Origin: Sandaracinaceae bacterium
Lineage (GTDB): Bacteria > Myxococcota_A > Polyangia > Polyangiales > Houyiibacteriaceae
NCBI GenBank assembly: GCA_016706685.1
Contig: JADJJE010000014.1
Location: 186,001-250,000 of the forward strand
DNA length: 64,000 bases
Direction: 5' to 3'
In this document: one piece after another, positions 51,744-59,555 of the stretch
Layout of the letters: every line of letters begins with the position of its first letter
How positions within the stretch are numbered: the first letter of the stretch is position 1
The notes under the pieces: generated by a model
Seen by the model: the letters and a program-made list of their open reading frames with translations, nothing else
The model's database searches: none
Told to the model about the DNA's origin: nothing
Program-made: the position numbers and the translations under genes

Positions 51744-53159
51744 ATGACTACGCGACTCGCTTCGCTCCTTGAAATCCCCATCCGTCACCGGCTCTTCGGG
51801 CTGGTGGCGCTCGCTCCCCTCGCTGCCGTGGCGGCAGGTTGTGGCGGCGGCGCCACGTTCGAGACCAACAACTGCGGGGACTTCGACACCGTCAACTGCG
51901 TGGAGATCGAGGGCGGGGACTCGGCGGCCCTGCTCACGGCCGTCAACACGCTCGAAGACGACACCACGGTGATCCTCGGGCCCGGCACCTTCGAGCTCAC
52001 CAACACGGTGCAGATCCGCAACGCCTCCGGGGTCAACCTGGTCGGGCAGGGCATCGACACCACCACGCTGTCGTTCACGGGCGTCTCGGCGCAGACCAAC
52101 GGCATCGACGTCATCGGCGACGACTTCCTGGTGCAGGACCTCACCGTGCTGGATGCCGGCAAGGACGGCATCCGCGTGGAGGCCAGCGTCGGCGTCACCT
52201 TCCGGCGCATCCGCGCGACCTGGACCAACGAGGGCCGCTCCTCCAACGGTGCCTATGGCATCTACCCGGTCAGCAGCCAGAACGTCTTGGTGGAGGACAG
52301 CTTCGCCGAGAACGCGTCCGACGCCGGCCTCTACGTGGGCCAGTGCCGCAACGTCGTCGTGCGCCGCAACCGGGTGACCGGAAACGTCGCCGGCCTCGAG
52401 ATCGAGAACACGCAGTACGCGGACGTCTACGAGAACCACGCCGAGGACAACACCGGCGGCATCGTGGTGTTCGACCTGCCAGGCAACCCCATCGTGGGCC
52501 GTGACGTGCGCCTGCGCGACAACACCATCGTGCGCAACAACCGCCGCAACTTCGCGCCTGGCGGCACCGTCGCCGAGATCCCCCCCGGCACCGGCACGTT
52601 CGTCATGGCGTCGCGCCGCGTCGTGGTCACCAACAACACCTACGAAGAGAACAACGCGGTGGACATCGCGCTCATCAGCGGGCTCATCATCGAAGGCAAC
52701 CCCGCCACGTGGGAGCTGGACGAGGCCGAGCTGGTGGGGAACTGGGACGACCTCGGTCTGCTCCCCGGGGCGACCGCCGACACGGTCATGAACTTCCGCA
52801 GCGAGAACATCGTCGTCTCGGGCAACACGCACACCAACCCGGGCTCGTCGTACACGCTCCTGCTGCAGTTCGGGCAGCTCCTGGCCGCGCTCTACGGCTC
52901 GGACCCCGCTGACTCGGTCGTCTACGACACCATCGGCGAGCCCATGTTCGACGCCACAGTGGCCGCCAACAACTCCAACGCCAACCGCATCTGCGTGGGT
53001 GGGAACACTGGCGGCACGTTCGCGAGCTTCAATGCTCCCGCGCAGCTGGCGAGCCCAGGCTCCCCGTTCCTGCAGCTGGACACCGCGCCCTTCGCGCCGT
53101 TCGACTGCACCACGCTCGCGGGCGGGGATCTCGTCGTCTGGGACGCTGACGCGCCATGA
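51744..53159 (+). CDS. parallel beta-helix lipoprotein (TIGR03805-like)
   Basis: A 471-residue predicted lipoprotein (C33 in AAGC) with AGGAAAGG before its start. After a short linker the whole protein consists of short Val/Ile/Asn/Gly-rich turns such as GVNLVGQGIDTTTLSF, NVLVEDSFAENASDAGLYVG and NVVVRRNRVTGNVAGLEIEN, characteristic of a right-handed parallel beta-helix. It resembles the TIGR03805 family, whose genes occur next to HNE_0200/SO2930-type dihaem cytochromes. Exactly that gene follows here with an ATGA overlap. Substrate and activity are unknown. Confidence 0.82.
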   Translation: MTTRLASLLEIPIRHRLFGLVALAPLAAVAAGCGGGATFETNNCGDFDTVNCVEIEGGDSAALLTAVNTLEDDTTVILGPGTFELTNTVQIRNASGVNLVGQGIDTTTLSFTGVSAQTNGIDVIGDDFLVQDLTVLDAGKDGIRVEASVGVTFRRIRATWTNEGRSSNGAYGIYPVSSQNVLVEDSFAENASDAGLYVGQCRNVVVRRNRVTGNVAGLEIENTQYADVYENHAEDNTGGIVVFDLPGNPIVGRDVRLRDNTIVRNNRRNFAPGGTVAEIPPGTGTFVMASRRVVVTNNTYEENNAVDIALISGLIIEGNPATWELDEAELVGNWDDLGLLPGATADTVMNFRSENIVVSGNTHTNPGSSYTLLLQFGQLLAALYGSDPADSVVYDTIGEPMFDATVAANNSNANRICVGGNTGGTFASFNAPAQLASPGSPFLQLDTAPFAPFDCTTLAGGDLVVWDADAP

Positions 53160-54310
53160 TTCGGCTCGCGCTGGCTTCGCTCTGCCTCTTCGTGGTGGTG
53201 GGCATCGCCAGTTGCGGCGGTGACTCGTCCGGCGGCTTCGACGACTCGCGTCCGCCGCGTGTCTCGCTCACGGGGCCCACGCCCGAGCGCCTCTCGGACT
53301 ACAACCTGCTGGCCTATGACGGCGATGGACAGTTCCGTTACAACGCGCGGGTGGTGCCCTATGACCTGAACACGCCGCTCTTCACGGATTACGCGCTCAA
53401 GGACCGCGCCATTTTCGTGCCGGAGGGCAGCAGCGCCACGTACACCGACGCGGGTGTCTTCGACTTCCCGGTCGGGAGCGTGCTGATCAAGAGCTTCTCC
53501 GTGGCGGCCGACCTGCGCAGCCCGGAAGAGAACCGCACCCTGGTGGAGACCCGCTTGCTCATCCGCTTCGAGGATGGCTGGCGGGCGTTCCCCTACGTCT
53601 GGAACGAGGCCCAGGACGAGGCCTTCTACACCCCCGGTGGCGAGGTCCGCCCAGTGCCCTTCATCGACGCCGAAGGCGAGGAGCAGGTGGCCAACTACCT
53701 CATCCCGCAGCGCAACCAGTGTCAGTCGTGCCACGAGCGGCGCGACGACGAGGGCGTGACCAGCATCGTCCCGATTGGGCCGAAGGCGCGCAACCTGAAC
53801 CGCGACTACGACTACGGCGTGGGCGTGGGCGCTGTGAACCAGCTCACGCGGCTGGCAGACCTGGGGCTGCTCAGCGGGCTGCCGGACGTAAGCGGCATCG
53901 ACGCGGCCTACGACTTCGCGCCCATCGAGGCCAACGGCGTCGCGGGCCTCTCCGGCGACGAGCTCACCGAGGCGGCGCGCAGCTACCTGGACGTCAATTG
54001 CGCCCACTGCCACAACCCGAACGGGGTGCAGGGCGTCACGTCGCAGCTCTTCCTGCACTACGAGAACACCGATGAATTCCGGCTGGGCGTGTGCAAGCGG
54101 CCGGGCAGCGCGGGCAGCGGCACGGGCGGCTTCACCTTCGACATCGTCCCCGGCAACCCCGACGAGTCCATCTTGGTGTTCCGCGTGGAGACCGAAGAGG
54201 TGGGGGCCATGATGCCGCTGCTGGGGCGCTCGCTCCAGCACCGTCACGGCGCCGACCTGTTGCGTGCGTGGGTGGCCGAGATGCCGGTCGTGGACTGCAG
54301 CGCCCCCTGA
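53156..54310 (+). CDS. SO2930/HNE_0200-family dihaem c-type cytochrome lipoprotein
   Basis: A 384-residue exported protein (signal ending IASC, C20). Two c-type haem-binding motifs are present: CQSCH at 189-193 and CAHCH at 282-286. Distal ligands may be the Met residues near the C-terminus (AMMPLLGRS). The conserved N-terminal region LFTDYALKDRAIFVPEG identifies the TIGR03806/SO2930 family. It is translationally coupled to the beta-helix gene, a pairing seen repeatedly in other bacteria, so the two probably form an extracytoplasmic redox unit of unknown substrate. Confidence 0.83.
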   Translation: MIRLALASLCLFVVVGIASCGGDSSGGFDDSRPPRVSLTGPTPERLSDYNLLAYDGDGQFRYNARVVPYDLNTPLFTDYALKDRAIFVPEGSSATYTDAGVFDFPVGSVLIKSFSVAADLRSPEENRTLVETRLLIRFEDGWRAFPYVWNEAQDEAFYTPGGEVRPVPFIDAEGEEQVANYLIPQRNQCQSCHERRDDEGVTSIVPIGPKARNLNRDYDYGVGVGAVNQLTRLADLGLLSGLPDVSGIDAAYDFAPIEANGVAGLSGDELTEAARSYLDVNCAHCHNPNGVQGVTSQLFLHYENTDEFRLGVCKRPGSAGSGTGGFTFDIVPGNPDESILVFRVETEEVGAMMPLLGRSLQHRHGADLLRAWVAEMPVVDCSAP

Positions 54311-54339
54311 GCGCCCGGGCCGGTGGCCGGTCGAACGAG

Positions 54340-54376
54340 CGTCACGAGCCTTCGAATCTTTTCGGGGCTCGTGACG
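54340..54376 (+). terminator. stem-loop between the cytochrome and secreted-protein genes
   Basis: CGTCACGAGCC (54340-54350) and GGCTCGTGACG (54366-54376) form a perfect 11-bp stem around a 15-base loop containing TCTTTTC. It begins 30 nt after the cytochrome stop. No T-run follows, so partial termination, mRNA processing or binding of a regulator are all possible. Confidence 0.4.
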
Positions 54377-54430
54377 TCCGACCCTCGGCAGCCGCTCCGA
54401 GACGGCGTAAGCTGCGCCCGAAGCCCTGAT

Positions 54431-55543
54431 ATGCCGAAGCACTTCCTCACTCCCTCGCCCCTGCTGGTGGCTGCGGCGCTCCTCCTCGGAGGAGTGGAGG
54501 TCCCGCACGCGCAGGCGCAGAGCACGTTCAACCAGTTTGCGGACGAAGCCACCGAGGTGACCGGCTCGCTGCTGGAGCTGGCCACGCCGCTCTTCGAGGA
54601 CTGCCAGGCTTTGGCCGGAGCGCAGCGCCGGGCCTGCAGCCTGCGGGTGCGCAACGCGGCACGCGACCTCAACCGCACCACCTACCTGCACACGCTCCCG
54701 GTGGGTGACCACCTGCGCTTCGACCCCTACGAGCCCATGGGCGGCGGCTTCCGTGTCTACCTGCGCGGCTTCGAGCAGCGTGACGGGCAGCGGGTCATCA
54801 GCACGCGGGCGACCGAGGGCGGCGTCCTCCCCGTCCACACCATCGCGCAGGGCTTCTCCGTGGTCCCGGCCCGGGCGGCCCGGCCGTGGGTCATCCAGAA
54901 CGCGCCCGAGCGCTTGGTGCTGCGCGTCATCTTCCGCTTCGGTGAGACGTTCACCGACGGTGAGCTGCGCGGCGTGGTGCTCAACCTGGTGGCCGCGCAG
55001 GTGTTCAACGACAGCACGGGCAACGTGCTGCTGGACACCGCGCGCACGCCGGGACCGCCGCAAGAGCCGCACGCTCTCGACCGGCGCGTGCGCCTGTGGG
55101 ACCGCAACGGGCATGCCGAGGCGCTGTGGCAGGCGCCCGATGGACGCCGCTACGTGTTCCATGTGGAGAACCAGCCGCTGCTCACGCCGCCCAACTCGAG
55201 CGCGCCCATGCTGCACGCGTGGCACGGCCCGGAGCGGCAGAGCGTGGTGCACTTCGTGGCGCCCTGCTGCACCGCCAACATCTCGGTAGCCCCGCGCGAC
55301 GCGGAGACCCTCACGGTCATCATCACCGAGCGCGCAGCCGAAGGCGCGGTGCCTGGCCAGGGCCAGGTGTTGGTCATTCGCTTCGTCCAAGCCCGCGGCG
55401 TGTTTCGCGTGGTGGCGCGCTGGCGTGGCAGCAACACGGAGCGCCCACCGGCGTGGGTCACGGATCCCACCGCGCCGCTGCCAGACCCGGCCACGGGTGC
55501 CCTCGAGGCCCAAGAAGAGGGCGCCGCGCAAGAAGGCGAGTAG
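54431..55543 (+). CDS. secreted protein of unknown function
   Basis: A 370-residue protein with a cleavable signal peptide (LLVAAALLLGGVEVPHAQAQ). The mature part is a mixed alpha/beta, Arg- and Val-rich domain with cysteine pairs at ECQ/RRACS-type and APCCTAN positions, and an acidic tail ending in EGAAQEGE. No family is recognised. The ATG at 54431 lies just before the signal peptide; an upstream in-frame start at 54323 would run through the stem-loop. TAAGCT 16 nt upstream of the ATG may be a -10 box. It faces the orn gene. Confidence 0.6.
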   Translation: MPKHFLTPSPLLVAAALLLGGVEVPHAQAQSTFNQFADEATEVTGSLLELATPLFEDCQALAGAQRRACSLRVRNAARDLNRTTYLHTLPVGDHLRFDPYEPMGGGFRVYLRGFEQRDGQRVISTRATEGGVLPVHTIAQGFSVVPARAARPWVIQNAPERLVLRVIFRFGETFTDGELRGVVLNLVAAQVFNDSTGNVLLDTARTPGPPQEPHALDRRVRLWDRNGHAEALWQAPDGRRYVFHVENQPLLTPPNSSAPMLHAWHGPERQSVVHFVAPCCTANISVAPRDAETLTVIITERAAEGAVPGQGQVLVIRFVQARGVFRVVARWRGSNTERPPAWVTDPTAPLPDPATGALEAQEEGAAQEGE

Positions 55544-55557
55544 GCCTCGGCGCTGGA

Positions 55558-56133
55558 CTAGCCCGCCGGCTGGCGGAACACCGCCGCCCGGTAGTAGCGC
55601 AGCTCCTCGATGCTCTCGAGGATGTCGTCGATGGCCCGATGGCTGCCGCGCTTGGGAGGGCGCTTGCTGTAGTCCTCCGGGAACCAGCGCTGCGCGAGCT
55701 CCTTCACGGTGGACACGTCGATCATGCGGTAGTGCAGGAAGCTGTCCACGCTGGGCATGTAGAGGGCGATGAAGCGCCTGTCCTGGTGGATGGAGTTGCC
55801 CGCCAGCGGGGCGCTGCGCGGGTCGCAGTGCGCTTGCAAGAACGCCAGCACCTGGGCCTCCGCGTCGGCCTCGCTGACCGTGGACTCCCGCACGCGCGCC
55901 GTGAGGCCGCTCTGCCCGTGGTGCTTGGTGTTCCAGTCGTCCATGGCGGCCAGCCGCTCCTCTGGCTGGTGCACCACCAGGTTGGGCCCCTCGGCCACCA
56001 CGTTGAGCTCGCCGTCCGTGATGAGCATGGCGATCTCGATGATGCGCTCCCGCTCGGGGACCAGCCCCGTCATCTCGAGGTCTGCCCACACGATCCGCGC
56101 CGAGCGGGCGTCTTGCTGCTCTGTCACCGCCAT
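55558..56133 (-). CDS. orn: oligoribonuclease
   Basis: A 191-residue DEDDh 3'-5' exoribonuclease that degrades di- to pentanucleotides, including pGpG from cyclic-di-GMP breakdown. Catalytic residues are visible as D18 and E20 (WADLEMTGL), D118 (IHQDRRF), H165 and D170 (HRAIDDI). The length matches the family. GGGGGG-containing sequence precedes the ATG. It is a stand-alone housekeeping gene on the minus strand after the small Cys-repeat lipoprotein and converges on the secreted-protein gene. Confidence 0.93.
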   Translation of the reverse strand: MAVTEQQDARSARIVWADLEMTGLVPERERIIEIAMLITDGELNVVAEGPNLVVHQPEERLAAMDDWNTKHHGQSGLTARVRESTVSEADAEAQVLAFLQAHCDPRSAPLAGNSIHQDRRFIALYMPSVDSFLHYRMIDVSTVKELAQRWFPEDYSKRPPKRGSHRAIDDILESIEELRYYRAAVFRQPAG

Positions 56134-56186
56134 TGCCCCCCGCTTATCTCACGACCGGGGGGCGGCAGTCACCAACCGAACGCGGG

Positions 56187-56468
56187 CTACTCCATCAGGT
56201 CGGAGCAGTCTTCGACGCCGCAGTCGCGCTCGTCCGTGGGGCCGGTGAGGTCGGAGCAATCTTCGACGCTGCAGTCGCGCTCATCGGTGGGGCCGGTGAG
56301 GTCGGAGCAGTCTTCGACGCTGCAGTCGCGCTCATCGGTGGGGCCGGTGCTCTCTTCGTCGGCCACGGTGTCACCCGTGCCGGCGCTGGCTCCGCCGCAG
56401 CCCAACGCGGTGCCGGGGATCGCCAGGGCCATCGCGGCTGCCACGAACAACTCTCGATTGATCTTCAT
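56187..56468 (-). CDS. small lipoprotein made of three 17-residue Cys/Asp repeats
   Basis: A 93-residue predicted lipoprotein. The signal ends at ALGC with C24 lipidated. After a short Gly/Ala/Glu linker, residues 41-91 are three tandem copies of TGPTDERDCSVEDCSDL, nearly identical (only one Ser-to-Gly change). Each copy has two Cys four residues apart within a cluster of Asp/Glu, which could bind metal or form disulphides. Its ATG overlaps the stop of the Mur-ligase gene (ATGA), so it is translationally coupled to it. No homologue is recognised. It is a good candidate for an undescribed family. Confidence 0.65.
   Translation of the reverse strand: MKINRELFVAAAMALAIPGTALGCGGASAGTGDTVADEESTGPTDERDCSVEDCSDLTGPTDERDCSVEDCSDLTGPTDERDCGVEDCSDLME
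56196..56348 (-). repeat. three 51-bp in-frame tandem repeats
   Basis: Three head-to-tail 51-bp units encode the 17-residue repeats of the small lipoprotein. The units differ at only a few bases (for example GACGCC/GACGCT and CTCGTC/CTCATC), so the array was duplicated or homogenised recently and is likely to vary in copy number between strains. Confidence 0.85.
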
Positions 56469-57736
56469 GCTGTGTCTTCCTTCTGCTGGATTGCTTCTGC
56501 CGCGACGTCTCGATCGGAGAACGTCACCGGACCACTCGCCAGGAGCTGCTGGGCCTCGTGCCCGCGGCCGGCGATGACCACCACGTCGGCCGCGTGTGCG
56601 CTGCCGATGGCCTGTCGAATCGCCGCGCGGCGGTCGACCAACCGCAGCCACTCGGCGCGGCCGCTACCAGAAGCCCGTCCGCTCTCGATGGCGTCTAGGA
56701 TGCGCTCGGGGTCTTCGCCGCGCGGGTTGTCGCTCGTGGCGATGACCACGTCGGCGAGCTCGCTGGCGATGCGGCCCATCTCGGGGCGCTTGCCCTGGTC
56801 TCGGTCGCCACCGCAGCCGAACACGCAGACGAGCCGACCACCCGCCTCCCCGAGCAGGCCGCGTGCCTCGGCGAGCGTGCGGGCCAGCGCGTCCGGCGTG
56901 TGCGCGTAGTCCACCACCACGAGGGGCCGCTCGGCCAGCACGTCGAAGCGCCCGGGCACGCCTCGAAACGCGCGGAGACCGCTGCGGATGGCGCTGGCTT
57001 CGTAGCCCAGGGCTGCCGCGGCGAGAGCGGCCGCGAGCGCGTTCTCGGCGTGCACGGCGCCCACCACACCCAGCTGGAAGGGGCCTGCCAGGGCTTCGAG
57101 GGCGGGGGCGCTCGCGGCGTCTGGCCCAAACGACACATCGAAGCGCGTCCCGTGCACCGCCACCTGCACACGCTCCCCGCGCAGGTGGAGGGGAAGCTCC
57201 GCGCAGTCGGGGTGAACGTCTCCCACCACCCAGCCGAAGCGACGCACGCCAGCGGGCACCACGTCGTTCAGCAGCGCACTGCACGGGTCGCCCAGATTCC
57301 ACACTACCGTTCCGCCCGGTGGGACGGTCATGAAGAGCTGAGCCTTGGCGGCCAGGTAGCCCTCGGGTGAGCCGTGCAGGTCCAGGTGATCACGCGTGAG
57401 GTTGGTGAACACCGCCACGTCGGCCGGCCACAGCCGCGCAAAGCCCGCCGCGAGGGCCTTCGACGTGGTCTCCACGGCGATGGTGCGAACGCCTTCGGCC
57501 ACCGCCTCCTGTGCCAGTTCTTGGAAGGACGCCATGCTGACGCTGCCCGAGACCTGCCGCTCACCCACCCATGTACCGAGGGTGGTGGCCCGCGCCGACG
57601 TCTCCCCCGCGGCGGCCACGATGGCCGCGATCATGCTGGTGGTGCTGCTCTTTCCATTGGTGCCCGTGACACCCACGGAGCGAAGCCGGGGCCGGAGGAG
57701 CGTGAGCCGTGGGACGGATGTCGGAGGGTTGGACAC
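56465..57736 (-). CDS. MurE-like Mur ligase lacking the N-terminal domain
   Basis: A 423-residue Mur-family ligase. The ATP loop GVTGTNGKSST starts at residue ~22, followed by the central-domain Glu/His motifs (VETTSKAL, TNLTRDHLDLHGS) and the C-terminal domain with YAHTPDAL, GCGGDRDQGKRP and DNPRGEDP. The last motif is used by MurE enzymes that add meso-diaminopimelate. The ~80-90-residue N-terminal domain that holds the UDP end of the substrate is absent: the GTG start at 57736 leaves about 20 residues before the P-loop. It may be a shortened paralogue acting on recycled or alternative murein peptides rather than the main MurE. The Cys-repeat lipoprotein is coupled to it. Confidence 0.75.
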   Translation of the reverse strand: MSNPPTSVPRLTLLRPRLRSVGVTGTNGKSSTTSMIAAIVAAAGETSARATTLGTWVGERQVSGSVSMASFQELAQEAVAEGVRTIAVETTSKALAAGFARLWPADVAVFTNLTRDHLDLHGSPEGYLAAKAQLFMTVPPGGTVVWNLGDPCSALLNDVVPAGVRRFGWVVGDVHPDCAELPLHLRGERVQVAVHGTRFDVSFGPDAASAPALEALAGPFQLGVVGAVHAENALAAALAAAALGYEASAIRSGLRAFRGVPGRFDVLAERPLVVVDYAHTPDALARTLAEARGLLGEAGGRLVCVFGCGGDRDQGKRPEMGRIASELADVVIATSDNPRGEDPERILDAIESGRASGSGRAEWLRLVDRRAAIRQAIGSAHAADVVVIAGRGHEAQQLLASGPVTFSDRDVAAEAIQQKEDTA

Positions 57737-57816
57737 GGTGGCGCGCGATGCTCAGCCCAGCCTGCCACAAGACGCCACAACAGGGGGCCTCGATGGCATC
57801 GCGCGACGGCGGCCCC

Positions 57817-58338
57817 TCACGGCTGTGCGGGGGCCACCACGGTTGCGTCGAGGGCGAACGCTTCGGGTAGGTTGCCGGACTCGACGAACGTGTGCCCCTC
57901 GATGTGCAGCCGCACCGTGCGCGTATCGGCATCGACGGATTGCACGACGAGTCGCCCGTCTTGCACATCCACACGCTGCTCGAAGGTCTCTCCGAGCTCG
58001 ATCACGACCGAGCCGGTGGAGACAGGGAACTCGCCGACGACGAGGGGCGTCCCCAGGTTCACGGTGAGGCCGAAGGCCGTCGGGCCCGAGCCGAAGTACG
58101 CGACGAGGCGTCCCTGCTCGATGTCCACCTGGACCAGGTGGGCATAGTCCGTCGCGACGCTGCCGTCGTAGTTGCGCGGTAGCCCCTCACCCGCGATGGC
58201 CAGGGTGCCGGAGGTCTGTGCGGGCACGGCCTCGGCGCCAGCCGTCGACGTACCGGTCGAGGTGGGCTCGCTCGACTCGCCGCCGCACGCGGCCAACAAC
58301 ACCGAGACGCCAATCGCAAGAGCTTGATACTTCATCAT
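57817..58338 (-). CDS. lipoprotein of unknown function
   Basis: A 173-residue predicted lipoprotein (LLAAC, C18) with a Ser/Thr-rich linker (22-45). It is followed by a beta-rich domain of about 125 residues (TLAIAGEGLPRNY...FGLTVNLGTPLVVGEFP...) with no recognisable motif. AGAGGT lies 8 nt before the ATG at 58338, and the next codon is another ATG. It precedes the Mur-ligase gene by 80 nt on the same strand. Function unknown. Confidence 0.65.
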   Translation of the reverse strand: MMKYQALAIGVSVLLAACGGESSEPTSTGTSTAGAEAVPAQTSGTLAIAGEGLPRNYDGSVATDYAHLVQVDIEQGRLVAYFGSGPTAFGLTVNLGTPLVVGEFPVSTGSVVIELGETFEQRVDVQDGRLVVQSVDADTRTVRLHIEGHTFVESGNLPEAFALDATVVAPAQP

Positions 58339-58526
58339 AGTGGAATACCTCTAGGGCGGGAGCGACGTCGAGCCAGCAGCGCTCATCGCCGCGTGCTCGA
58401 GCCGCCGTGGGGAGGGCGGTCATGGACCGCGCGCCCCGAGCCTTGTACTCCACCGGCGCGCGCCCTTCTAGCCGGGGCGTGGCGGTGAGGTTGGAAGGCG
58501 CGGCAGGAACGCGCTATCGCAAGGGG

Positions 58527-59555
58527 GTGACCACCATCGCGCCGATAGGGACCGATGTCGCCCATGCCGCCGAGCTCTTGCGTGGCAGCGAGGTGGTGGG
58601 CATGCCCACGGAGACGGTGTATGGGTTGGCGGCCGCGGCGTTCGACGAGCGTGCCGTGCTGAAGGTGTTCGAGGTGAAGGGGCGGCCCAGCTTCGATCCC
58701 CTGATCGTGCATCTGGCGGACGCTGCGCAACTGTGGCGGGTGGCGGATCTCGGGGCTCTGGCACCGGTGGAGCGCGCGCGCGTGCTTGCGTTGGCCGAGC
58801 GCTTCTGGCCCGGGCCCCTCACCCTGGTGCTTCCCAAGGTGGCGGCGGTGCCGGACTTGGTGACCAGCGGGCTCGACACGGTGGCCGTGCGCGTCCCGGC
58901 GCACCCCATGGCGCGGGCGCTGATCGAGGCGGCGGGCGCGCCCCTTGCGGCACCGAGCGCCAACCCCTTCGGCTACGTGAGCCCCACGCGGGCGGAGCAC
59001 GTGGCGCAGCAGCTGGGCCACGGGGTGCCCTACGTTCTAGACGGCGGCCCGTGCGACGTGGGGGTGGAGAGCACCATCGTGGCCGCTCCGCGAGTGGGTG
59101 GGGCCAGCGTGTGGACGGTGCTGCGTGATGGGGGCCTCACGCGCGAGGCGCTCGAGGAGGCGCTGGGGGTGAGTCTGGCAGACGCGACTGCCGTGGTGGG
59201 CCGCGCCGAGAGCCCCGCCGCGCCGGGGCAGCTGGAGTCGCACTACGCGCCTCGCACACCCCTCCGACATGGCGCGCTTCCTGGGCTGCTGCGCGACGCG
59301 GCCAGCGCAAGGGTGCACGTGATCGCTTTCCGCGAGGCCCCCGCTGGCGTGTCGGCCGACGTGCTGTCCCCCACGGGTGACCTGGGCGAAGCGGCCCGCC
59401 GGCTCTTTGCCCTGATGCGGCGCGCGGACACGCTCGGGGCCGAGCTGATCCTGGCCGAGCGCGTGCCCGACGAGGGGCTCGGTCGCGCCATCAACGACCG
59501 CTTGCGGCGCGCATCGGCCGGCGGGGGAGCTGATACGCTGCGCCATGGCTCGTGA
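58527..59555 (+). CDS. threonylcarbamoyl-AMP synthase (Sua5/YwlC type)
   Basis: This enzyme makes threonylcarbamoyl-AMP from threonine, bicarbonate and ATP for t6A tRNA modification. The YrdC domain fills the first ~200 residues (VVGMPTETVYGLAA, KGRPSFDPLIVHL, WPGPLTLVLP, APSANPFGYVSPT). The extra C-terminal Sua5 domain begins after SPAAPGQLESHYAP, the linker that closes over the active site. The GTG at 58527 is a best guess, giving 342 residues; the open frame extends to 58407 and an AAGGGG directly abuts the GTG. polA starts inside its last 11 bases. A TcdA-like gene of the same pathway lies at 511. Confidence 0.85.
   Translation: MTTIAPIGTDVAHAAELLRGSEVVGMPTETVYGLAAAAFDERAVLKVFEVKGRPSFDPLIVHLADAAQLWRVADLGALAPVERARVLALAERFWPGPLTLVLPKVAAVPDLVTSGLDTVAVRVPAHPMARALIEAAGAPLAAPSANPFGYVSPTRAEHVAQQLGHGVPYVLDGGPCDVGVESTIVAAPRVGGASVWTVLRDGGLTREALEEALGVSLADATAVVGRAESPAAPGQLESHYAPRTPLRHGALPGLLRDAASARVHVIAFREAPAGVSADVLSPTGDLGEAARRLFALMRRADTLGAELILAERVPDEGLGRAINDRLRRASAGGGADTLRHGS
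59512..59539 (+). promoter_or_regulatory. possible leaderless promoter of polA
   Basis: TACGCT (59534-59539) sits five bases before the polA ATG, with TTGCGG (59512-59517) 16 bp upstream. Transcription from such a -10 box would begin at about the start codon. No Shine-Dalgarno is visible for polA. It could work in addition to read-through from the Sua5-type gene. Confidence 0.35.

Noticed and set aside
52922..56089. 1055-codon minus-strand open frame
   Set aside because: It runs antisense through the beta-helix, cytochrome and secreted-protein genes and in another frame through orn; its composition is typical of a shadow frame.
56196..56348. 51-bp repeats as a possible CRISPR or mobile-element end
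   Set aside because: They are directly adjacent, in frame and encode a protein repeat; no spacers, transposase or terminal inverted repeats.
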